Assembly (NCBI GenBank): GCA_045649505.1
Contig: JAZRQA010000047.1
Coordinates: 1-10,992, forward strand
DNA: 10,992 bases
Reading direction: 5' to 3'
Source of the DNA: SIG587 sp045649505
Lineage (GTDB): Bacteria > Bacillota > Clostridia > Oscillospirales > Acutalibacteraceae
Translations under genes and position numbers: made by a program
Shown: piece by piece, positions 4,623 through 10,992 of the stretch
Numbering within the stretch: the first letter of the stretch is position 1
Layout of the letters: each line of letters opens with the position of its first letter
Notes under the pieces: generated by a model
What the model was told of the DNA's origin: nothing
The model's input: the letters and a program-made list of their open reading frames with translations, nothing else
Databases searched by the model: none

Positions 4623-6663
4623 GGTGCTTTCCCCTGTAGGCAGTGAGGAGATGCTTGTTGCCGCAGTTCGCGCAGGTGCCGATGCGGTATATCTCGGCGC
4701 AGGTGATTTCAACGCCCGAAGAAATGCAGCCAATTTCGGCGAGGATGAGCTTAGAAAAGCAATAGAATACTGCCGTGTACGGGGCGTAAGGGTATACCTT
4801 ACCCTTAATATACTTATCCGCGATGATGAAATGGCGGCCGCTGTTTCGCTTGCCCGTATGGCATATTTGGCGGGGATAGACGGAATTATAGTACAGGATT
4901 TGGGTCTAGCCCATATTATAAGGGAAGCGGCGCCAAGCCTTCCGCTTCACGCTTCGACACAGATGTCGGTACATTCAAAATCAGCCCTTGCCGTTTTAAA
5001 GGCAATGGGCTTTTGTCGCGTTGTAGCGGCAAGAGAAATGAGCTTTGAGGACCTAAAGGAGCTTTGCAAGGAAGCAAGGCATCTTGATATGGAAATAGAG
5101 GTTTTTGTTCACGGTGCACTTTGTATGTGCGTTTCAGGTCAGTGTATGCTTAGCAGTATGCTGGGTACCCGTTCGGGTAACAGAGGGCTTTGCGCGGGAC
5201 CCTGCCGTCTACCATTTACCGCAAGGGGAAAGGGCGAGGACTACGCGCTCAGCCTTAAGGATTTATCCCTTATAGAGCATATACAGGCATTAAAGGATAT
5301 AGGCGTTGCATCATTAAAAATAGAGGGCAGACTCAAACGCCCTGAATATGTTGCCGCTGCAACTGCCGCAGTGCGCGCCGCTACTATAGGAAAATCGGAT
5401 ACCAAGCTTAATGATTTACTGTGCAATGTTTTTTCTCGCTCAGGTTTTACCGACGGATATTTCACAAACAGGGTGGATGCCGATATGTTTGGCGTGCGTA
5501 CAAAAGAGGATATGCAAAGAAGTAAGGCCGCGCTACCCGTTATACACTCTCTTTACCGTGCCGAGCGGCAGAGCGTGCCGATAAAAATTACGGCGAGAAT
5601 TTGCGCAGGAGAGAGCGCGCAAATAACCGTTACCGACGGTGTGGTTACCGTGAAAAACGCGGGTGAAATTGCACAGGAGGCAAAAAACAAGGCTATTGAG
5701 GCAAAACAGATTGAGACCGCGCTAAAAAAGCTCGGCGGTACGCCGTATTATGCCAAAGAGGTTGACATAATACTTGATGAGGGACTTTTTATTAGCAATG
5801 CTTCCTTAAACGAACTGCGCCGCGGTGCTGTCGAAAAATTAGAGCTGCAAAGAAAAAAGATTGAAAAAAATCTGCCGCGCTTTACCCTTTTACCGCCCGA
5901 TGGACACGAAAAACAAAGAACCTCTTTTATAATAAGCGTTACCGATGCCCACCAGCTTATGAATATAAGCTTTACAAAACGTATTGCTGCAGTGGTTCTC
6001 CCGCTTGAATGTGCGGTGGAAATAGAGCTTGACGAATGCATAGAAAAATATGTTGATATCCCGCGCGGAATACAAAGCGAAGAAAAAATAACCGAGCTTT
6101 TGGTTGAGGCTAAAAAGAAGGGCTTTACAGGCGCGCTGTGCGGTAACCTTGCCGCGATTTCACTTGCAAAAAGCGTGGGCTTTAAAGTTATTGCGGGATT
6201 TTCAATGAACGTTTACAACTCTTATACCGCGCAGTGCTTAGCCGATATGGGCGCGCTCGCTGCAGTAGCTTCTCCCGAAATGCATATCCGTTATGCAAAA
6301 GCCATAACTGCTAAGATAAAAAAGGTAATAACCGTTTACGGAAGACTGCCGCTTATGCTTCTTAAAAACTGTCCTGTTAAGGCACAGATAGGCTGCAAAA
6401 AATGCGGCGGTAAGGGTGAGCTTGTTGACCGAAAGGCAAAGGCGTTTCCCGTTCGTTGCCGAATGGGTTTTAGTGAGCTTTATAACTGTGTGACGATTTG
6501 CCTTGACAAAGCAGAGGATATAAACTGCGCCGATTACGCTATGCTTTATTTTACCGATGAAACAAAAGAGCAGGTGGGAGAGATAGTAAACGGCTATTTA
6601 AACGAAAAAATAAAAACCCCGAGCGAATTTACAAGGGGTCTTTATTACAGGAATGTAGAATAA
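4609..6663 (+). CDS. U32-family protein with DUF3656, RlhA-like (probable rRNA hydroxylation factor)
   Basis: 684 residues. The N-terminal TIM-barrel-like U32 domain begins 'EVLSPVGSEEMLVAAVRAGADAVYLG'-style (5-30). It carries the family signature E164-x-F166-x2-G-A-L-C172-x4-G-x-C179-x-L-S, and C195 and C199 complete a likely Fe-S ligand set. A DUF3656-type region follows (about 320-425). The rest (about 435-684) is a further barrel-like segment with six cysteines at 588, 596, 599, 617, 627 and 631. E. coli RlhA (formerly YdcP) has the U32 plus DUF3656 layout, is about 650 residues long, and is needed for 5-hydroxylation of C2501 in 23S rRNA. The old label 'peptidase U32' or 'collagenase' is probably wrong for this protein. 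GGGAGA lies about six bases before the ATG, inside zapA. It may act on rRNA or, as with TrhP, on tRNA. The U32 family is certain. The exact substrate is inferred. Confidence 0.88.
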   Translation: MNSIEVLSPVGSEEMLVAAVRAGADAVYLGAGDFNARRNAANFGEDELRKAIEYCRVRGVRVYLTLNILIRDDEMAAAVSLARMAYLAGIDGIIVQDLGLAHIIREAAPSLPLHASTQMSVHSKSALAVLKAMGFCRVVAAREMSFEDLKELCKEARHLDMEIEVFVHGALCMCVSGQCMLSSMLGTRSGNRGLCAGPCRLPFTARGKGEDYALSLKDLSLIEHIQALKDIGVASLKIEGRLKRPEYVAAATAAVRAATIGKSDTKLNDLLCNVFSRSGFTDGYFTNRVDADMFGVRTKEDMQRSKAALPVIHSLYRAERQSVPIKITARICAGESAQITVTDGVVTVKNAGEIAQEAKNKAIEAKQIETALKKLGGTPYYAKEVDIILDEGLFISNASLNELRRGAVEKLELQRKKIEKNLPRFTLLPPDGHEKQRTSFIISVTDAHQLMNISFTKRIAAVVLPLECAVEIELDECIEKYVDIPRGIQSEEKITELLVEAKKKGFTGALCGNLAAISLAKSVGFKVIAGFSMNVYNSYTAQCLADMGALAAVASPEMHIRYAKAITAKIKKVITVYGRLPLMLLKNCPVKAQIGCKKCGGKGELVDRKAKAFPVRCRMGFSELYNCVTICLDKAEDINCADYAMLYFTDETKEQVGEIVNGYLNEKIKTPSEFTRGLYYRNVE

Positions 6664-6693
6664 AACGGTGCGGCAAAATGCCGCACCGTTTTT
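6662..6693. terminator. Strong rho-independent terminator, probably bidirectional
   Basis: A perfect 10-bp GC-rich stem (6666-6675 with 6679-6688) closes a 3-base AAA loop and is extended by flanking A and T runs. On the plus strand TTTTT follows directly, ending the zapA-U32 unit right after its stop codon. On the minus strand it ends in TTTT and lies about 25 bases beyond the stop of the flippase gene, so it can end that converging operon too. Confidence 0.92.
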
Positions 6694-6717
6694 ACATTTA
6701 TAATAACACAGCAAAAA

Positions 6718-7974
6718 TTATTGTGTATTTTTCTTGCTAACACTATGTTTATAGATATACAGCAAAATAGCGACAAAGAAAACAAGCAGCAAGGTTGCAC
6801 TAAGGAGATAATTAAGCGCCGCTCCCATCATGGAAAAAGCGTTAATCATAGGGCGTACTACAAGGATGCTGATAACAGCAACTATTGTGTATACTATTTT
6901 GATAGACCGACCGTGTCGAATAGCGATAAGTATATTATAACTCATATACACACAGGAACTAATGCCGCCGCCCAGCAATAAAACTATAAAATGCAGCTTA
7001 AATGCCTCAAGATTTACGCCATATAAAAGCTCAAGTAAATATCTGCCTATAAAATGGCCTGCAAACACAATGAAAACAGAGCAGGCAATTAAAATACCGA
7101 AGATAACAAGCACGGTTTTTCCAAAGCGTTTTCTTTCTCCGGCAAACCAAAGGTCTGCCAAAGAGGTGATTGTGGGCTTAAACACAAATTCACACAGAAG
7201 TGTTATAACAAACGAGGGCATAAACAAAATGCTGTAATAGGTTTGATATTCTTCGCTCAGCACACCCGCCATTGCATATTTGGGTATATTAAAAAGAAGC
7301 AATGACAAAAAGGTACCAATAAATATACCTGTACAGTTCATAAGCAGACGAACTGCAGATTTTAACACGCCTGAGTTTTTTGGGGCACAGGACCTTGCAT
7401 AACGATGTATCATAAACTGATTTACACCAATGCAAACGACAATAGAGGTTGTAACTGTAGCAGTCAGCGTAATCAGCATATTTTTGGTAATAATCAGCAC
7501 AGCGGCAAAGCATATGGTTGTATATATATTTCTAATTGCCTGCGCCTTTCCCATCTGCTCCACGCGGTAGACCTGTTGCAGCCGTCCGTGGTACACATCC
7601 TCTACTGCATCAATAGCCTTCATTGCAATGACTAATACGGATATTAGAATATATTCCCCGGGGAAAGAGAAAAGGCTGTAGAAAACACCTAAGAGCATCA
7701 TAAATCCTACTGAGATGCATCGAGAAACAATGTACTCTTTAAAGCTAAATTGCTCGCGCAGGTCTGTTGCCTGAAAAGTGCGCATTCCATAGCGGCCGAC
7801 AGCCAGCAATAGTTGTGCAGTGGCATAGGATAAGGAGAAAAAGCCTGCCTGTCTCGCGCCGCAGATTCGAGTTACAATCATAAGGAACAAAATAGAAGAT
7901 AAGGAGTAGCACGAGCTACCGATTATGTTCCATATGAACGCGGGGGCTGCTTTTGTAGATAACTTCTGACTCAT
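6718..7974 (-). CDS. Wzx-like polysaccharide flippase (MOP superfamily)
   Basis: 418 residues, mostly hydrophobic, with about 12 membrane-spanning segments and basic loops. This is the length and layout of Wzx/RfbX-type O-unit or capsule flippases. The N-terminus ('AFIWNIIGSSCYSLSSILFLMIVTRI', from about residue 13) is the usual first segment, and 'RICGARQAGFFSLSYATAQLL' matches the conserved region after it. Such proteins move undecaprenyl-diphosphate-linked repeat units across the membrane. The ATG overlaps the stop of the FrhB-like gene by four bases (ATGA), and only a weak purine-rich stretch precedes it, so translation is likely coupled. It is the last gene of the glycan operon, about 25 bases before a strong terminator. 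Superfamily assignment is firm. The exact glycan cannot be read. Confidence 0.87.
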   Translation of the reverse strand: MSQKLSTKAAPAFIWNIIGSSCYSLSSILFLMIVTRICGARQAGFFSLSYATAQLLLAVGRYGMRTFQATDLREQFSFKEYIVSRCISVGFMMLLGVFYSLFSFPGEYILISVLVIAMKAIDAVEDVYHGRLQQVYRVEQMGKAQAIRNIYTTICFAAVLIITKNMLITLTATVTTSIVVCIGVNQFMIHRYARSCAPKNSGVLKSAVRLLMNCTGIFIGTFLSLLLFNIPKYAMAGVLSEEYQTYYSILFMPSFVITLLCEFVFKPTITSLADLWFAGERKRFGKTVLVIFGILIACSVFIVFAGHFIGRYLLELLYGVNLEAFKLHFIVLLLGGGISSCVYMSYNILIAIRHGRSIKIVYTIVAVISILVVRPMINAFSMMGAALNYLLSATLLLVFFVAILLYIYKHSVSKKNTQ

Positions 7975-9182
7975 TTTTTCTTCACAAAAACCCTTCTGTA
8001 AAGTTTGCCGAAAGCGGTGTATAGACCAAGTTTACGCAAAACAGGGGTAAAAAGGTTAATAACTTTAAACACAGGGCTGACCTTAAGATAATCTCTAATG
8101 ACCGCCTCTTTATCCTGTGAAGCGCAGTATGTTTGCCAAAACAGGTCATAGTTTTTGGGCTTTTGGGTAGGGTACTCCAGATGCGGTTGCCATGCCTTTT
8201 CTTTGGTAACCTCCTGAAAATTGGCATTTTTACAAACTGCATCAAACAATTGGCGGCCTTTTGGTGAATTGATTAAAACCTCATTAACGCCCCAGCGTGT
8301 ATCAAAGGAAAAGCTGGAGTCAGAGCCGTTCCAAAAATCTGCCACAGACAAATCTCCCGAACGGCTGTAGCTTGTAAAACGGCAGTTAAAGCAAGAAGGA
8401 CGCAGTGCAATTCTGTTTAAGAAAAATCTGTAGTATGAGTAGTCACACACTTCTCTAATAGCCCCTTGCTTTTGGGTGCATATCTGTAAAACTGTGTTGC
8501 TGTTGGGTTTTTTCTTGGCACGCATATTTATAGATGTAATTCGGTCATCATCCGATACATATTTTTTCAGACTTTCCATATAGTCGCGAAAGGTCATAGG
8601 GCTGGAAACACCGTGACAAATATTGTCGCAGGTATAAAGGTTAGAGCAGTCGATGCGGCGGTGGGATAAGGCTTTTTTAATACCTGCTATCTGACAAGGG
8701 GTGCCTGTGACAAGAACAGTTTTGCCCATTTCAAGGTCCTGATGAACACTATTATAAAGAATAAGGTTGTCGCTTTGCACATATTTTGAGGTACGAAACG
8801 CCTTTGCCTGCTCCATTGTTTGCGCCTTTTGATGGACAACACGGAATGCCTCGTCGTAAGCAACACCGTATACGACGCCATCTCGCGAAAGAATTTCCTG
8901 CGCCATAAGTGTGAAAAAGCCGCCTGAGGAGCTGTTGCGTACTACTTCCTCGTCCTTGGAGCTGACGGCGTAGTATTTGCAGTCATAGGAGGAATCACCG
9001 ATTTTTTTAGTGAAAATGCAGTTCTTTTCGCATACACCGCAATTTATACATAGGTCTTCATTGATTACAGGATAGGCAAAACCTGTTTCATCTTCAACCA
9101 TAGAGATTGCATTTTTAGGGCATACGTCGCTGCATGCACCGCAGCCACAGCAGCAAGACTTGTTTTTGCTTTTCAAAAACAT
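7971..9182 (-). CDS. FrhB-like iron-sulfur redox protein in a glycan operon
   Basis: 403 residues. Two [4Fe-4S] ferredoxin motifs open the protein: C11-x2-C14-x2-C17-x3-C21 and C45-x2-C48-x2-C51-x3-C55. Next comes the FrhB N-terminal type motif 'SSSGGFFTLMAQEIL' (84-98), then the C-terminal domain with 'GTPCQIAG' (160-167), 'ICHG' (188-191), C264/C267 and 'GDLSVADFW' (276-284). FrhB is the flavin-containing, F420-reducing subunit of a methanogen hydrogenase. Bacterial relatives in surface-polysaccharide clusters are cytoplasmic oxidoreductases of unproven substrate. No F420-related gene is seen here, so F420 itself is unlikely to be the partner. AAAGGA lies about seven bases before the ATG, in an 18-base gap after the pyruvyl transferase gene. 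The close pairing suggests both act on the same sugar or acceptor. Confidence 0.88.
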   Translation of the reverse strand: MFLKSKNKSCCCGCGACSDVCPKNAISMVEDETGFAYPVINEDLCINCGVCEKNCIFTKKIGDSSYDCKYYAVSSKDEEVVRNSSSGGFFTLMAQEILSRDGVVYGVAYDEAFRVVHQKAQTMEQAKAFRTSKYVQSDNLILYNSVHQDLEMGKTVLVTGTPCQIAGIKKALSHRRIDCSNLYTCDNICHGVSSPMTFRDYMESLKKYVSDDDRITSINMRAKKKPNSNTVLQICTQKQGAIREVCDYSYYRFFLNRIALRPSCFNCRFTSYSRSGDLSVADFWNGSDSSFSFDTRWGVNEVLINSPKGRQLFDAVCKNANFQEVTKEKAWQPHLEYPTQKPKNYDLFWQTYCASQDKEAVIRDYLKVSPVFKVINLFTPVLRKLGLYTAFGKLYRRVFVKKK

Positions 9183-9200
9183 AATAATTCCTTTCTGCGC

Positions 9201-10277
9201 TTAATCAAGCAGTTGCGCCAACCTTTCCCTAGATTCGTTACGGAAAATTTCAAGTTGCTTGTCGGCATATGTATAGTCCACTTGAGCAGTTATTGCGTCA
9301 CTTTCGAGATCATCACGAATGATTCGGTCGGTCATATTCAAGCGTGTAAGAAGTTCTTCAACTCTTTTGTTTACATGGTGACCGTCGACCTTGACAAAGA
9401 AGGGTTTATGGAACAAAATCGAGAACACAGCTCCGTGAAAAGAGTCTGTAACAACATATTTGGCATCGTGGAACAACCGCAGCCATTCTTCGGGTGAGGG
9501 AGCGAGGTTTATATTACAGGACATAAATCCCACAAGGGGAAACGGGACATAGACCACAGGTAAACCCGTCTGTTTTTTCAGCCGCTTAACAAAATTGACA
9601 AAGCTCGGGTTTACACCAAGCTGGTAAACGAGAATATAGTCTTTTTTCTTTTTGCTTTTTGCCATCAGTGGTTCCCACTGCTTCGCGGTTAGTAACAGGG
9701 TCGGGTCACACGAGCAATCGGGCTTTTCGCCGATAAGCTGGTTGACTACATCTGCGCCGTAAGATTCGCGCATAAGGATATGGTCAAAACCCTGAAGAAG
9801 CCGAGTATATTCCTGTTGGTATTGTGTAGACGGTAAATGCTCGCCGATTGAGGCGGCATAGCTGCATTTCTTTCCTTTTGTAACAAAATTTAAAAAGTAG
9901 GCTTTATCAAAATTTGTTAAATGATAATCCCATATTTGATCGCTGCCGGCAATATAAACATCGTATTTTCCGTCCATACGGTGTATTGTTTCTTTTGTTA
10001 CATGCTCGCTATAACTAATGCGCTTACGAAAAGCGTTGAATTTTTTTGCGCGGGGTAAATAGCATATATAGCCGATTACGCCGTAGATATAATTGAATAC
10101 TCCCTTATTCTTAAGACGTTTGAGCGCAAAGGGTTTGCGGATATAATCACAAGCATAATCAATAATTTCAGGATTTGCGCCCAAATCCTTTAAACAATTT
10201 TGCAACGCATAGCTTTGAAGAAGTGCGCCATAATTATCATAGTCGTGAAAGGTTATAACGCCGACTTTTTTTTGCAT
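9201..10277 (-). CDS. Polysaccharide pyruvyl transferase family protein
   Basis: 358 residues, typical for the family (CsaB/WcaK-like). The N-terminal Rossmann-like half has 'VGVITFHDYDNYGALLQSYAL' (5-25), with the conserved N15-Y-G-A. Next come 'AGSDQIWD' (110-117), 'MRES' (169-172) and 'DPTLLL' (191-196). The GT-B-like C-terminal half carries 'YVVTDSFHGAVFSILFHKPF' (274-293), the family's hallmark, with H281. Characterised members transfer pyruvate from phosphoenolpyruvate to a sugar as a ketal, giving the glycan an acidic group in the cytoplasm. Some relatives in such operons have no proven activity, so a different transferase role is possible. GGAGG lies ten bases before the ATG, in a 16-base gap from the upstream gene. 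It is co-transcribed with the FrhB-like and flippase genes. Confidence 0.88.
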   Translation of the reverse strand: MQKKVGVITFHDYDNYGALLQSYALQNCLKDLGANPEIIDYACDYIRKPFALKRLKNKGVFNYIYGVIGYICYLPRAKKFNAFRKRISYSEHVTKETIHRMDGKYDVYIAGSDQIWDYHLTNFDKAYFLNFVTKGKKCSYAASIGEHLPSTQYQQEYTRLLQGFDHILMRESYGADVVNQLIGEKPDCSCDPTLLLTAKQWEPLMAKSKKKKDYILVYQLGVNPSFVNFVKRLKKQTGLPVVYVPFPLVGFMSCNINLAPSPEEWLRLFHDAKYVVTDSFHGAVFSILFHKPFFVKVDGHHVNKRVEELLTRLNMTDRIIRDDLESDAITAQVDYTYADKQLEIFRNESRERLAQLLD

Positions 10278-10293
10278 CGTATTTTTGCCTCCG

Positions 10294-10992
10294 TTAATTT
10301 GATTTCTTCTGTGGCATCACAAATGCTGCAAGTAAAATTGGCATACTGAACATTATAGGATAAATATAACGGGGATGGTCGTATACCGCAGGGCCAAGGA
10401 AGGTAATAACGAGGGTCACCAATAGCATTACCGTTAAAACAAGCACCCTCTTATCCTTTCGGAAAATACCCGCAAGACATATTGCAAACAACAATATGGT
10501 GTATATTGCAGGATTTACCATCATTCCAAGCACCGGAATTTGCGGGAATAGTTTAGTTTCAAAAAAGATCAGAGCTTTACACAGAAGCTTTAATACGGGA
10601 ATATCCAAAGTATAGGGGGTAGCATCAAAATTATACTTCTCCATAGCTATATTGGTGTGTGCCGTAATGTTCTCATAATAACGGATATTGTCTACCAACG
10701 GACTGAAAAGATAATATGTTTGATGCGCCGATGCCATAAAGCAGGTTTTGGGATATTTTAAAACAAGCCTGCCCCAGGCCTTTATAAATTGGGACATTTC
10801 TTCTTTTGAGGCATCAATCTTAAAGCTTTCCTTGACACTGTCGAAGTTTCTAGGGTCATAAGCCTCGGCGTATTCTTCATCAGTCCATGTAAGAACCGTA
10901 TGAATGGCATCGTAATCCTCTTTGTCAATAGTGTCGCCATATGTAATTAAGCAGCGTACACTCTGTTGAATCGGCATTGACAATATTGCGCG
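10294..10992 (-). CDS. C-terminal part of a membrane protein, cut by the window edge (DUF6020/glycosyltransferase-like)
   Basis: The frame is open through the right edge (base 10992), so the true start lies outside. 232 residues are visible. The first part, about 140 residues, is hydrophilic and begins with 'LSMPIQQSVR', a motif I associate with the extracytoplasmic end of DUF6020-type membrane proteins. At least three hydrophobic segments follow, then 'DHPRYIYPI', a motif often seen near the end of membrane glycosyltransferases that use lipid-linked sugars. A TTG at 10983 could be read as a start, but the homologous-looking sequence continues upstream of it. It is the most upstream visible gene of the glycan operon and probably assembles or modifies the polymer. 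The family name is a weak, memory-based call. Confidence 0.6.
   Translation of the reverse strand, partial: RAILSMPIQQSVRCLITYGDTIDKEDYDAIHTVLTWTDEEYAEAYDPRNFDSVKESFKIDASKEEMSQFIKAWGRLVLKYPKTCFMASAHQTYYLFSPLVDNIRYYENITAHTNIAMEKYNFDATPYTLDIPVLKLLCKALIFFETKLFPQIPVLGMMVNPAIYTILLFAICLAGIFRKDKRVLVLTVMLLVTLVITFLGPAVYDHPRYIYPIMFSMPILLAAFVMPQKKSN

Noticed and set aside
4916..5119. Minus-strand open frame inside the U32-family gene
   Set aside because: It overlaps the conserved U32 domain on the other strand and has no family features, so it is a by-product of codon bias.
4609..6663. Secreted peptidase or collagenase
   Set aside because: There is no signal peptide. The U32 plus DUF3656 layout and the Fe-S cysteines fit RNA hydroxylation factors better than a protease.
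7971..9182. Methanogen-type F420 hydrogenase beta subunit
   Set aside because: The neighbours are glycan genes, the promoters and ribosome binding sites are bacterial, and no hydrogenase or F420 gene is present. Only the FrhB fold is supported.
10981..10983. TTG as the true start of the right-edge gene
   Set aside because: The frame stays open to the edge and no ribosome binding site can be assessed. The sequence before the TTG looks continuous with the protein, so the gene is treated as partial.

Overview
The window looks like chromosomal DNA from a low-to-moderate GC Firmicute of class Clostridia. The reasons are strong AGGAGG-type ribosome binding sites, near-consensus sigma-A promoters, a YtrA-type GntR repressor with its ABC transporter, and zapA next to a long U32-family protein. 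It is coding-dense, no stretch over 300 bases lacks a gene, and I see no rRNA, tRNA, CRISPR or insertion sequence.

Region 1 (about 1-4200, minus strand, read right to left) is a membrane and transport operon. A near-consensus promoter at 4188-4216, with an inverted-repeat operator over its start site, drives a GntR/YtrA-type repressor, an ABC ATPase, a large ABC permease with an extracytoplasmic tail, and a small DUF2238/YjdF-like membrane protein. All are tightly packed or overlapping. The last gene, with its own consensus promoter buried in the stop codon of the gene before it, encodes a 159-residue protein. It consists of a voltage-sensor domain (S1-S4) with no pore and a Glu/His-rich heptad tail. 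A perfect hairpin at 39-62 ends the unit and may also serve a plus-strand gene that enters from the left edge.

Region 2 (about 4230-6690, plus strand) holds zapA (a cell-division FtsZ-ring factor) overlapping by 14 bases a 684-residue U32/DUF3656 protein of the RlhA (23S rRNA hydroxylation) type with an extra cysteine-rich C-terminal region. A strong, probably bidirectional terminator follows. Its promoter stands back-to-back with that of region 1.

Region 3 (about 6718-10992, minus strand) is the distal part of an exopolysaccharide or surface-glycan operon whose promoter lies beyond the right edge. In transcription order it encodes a membrane protein cut by the window edge, a polysaccharide pyruvyl transferase-family enzyme, a two-[4Fe-4S] FrhB-like redox protein, and a Wzx-like flippase.

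The most unusual object is the pore-less voltage sensor with a coiled-coil-like tail, an architecture that recalls eukaryotic Hv1 proton channels. Without database searches I cannot say how novel it is. The second most interesting is the FrhB-like/pyruvyl transferase pair, whose joint reaction is not evident.
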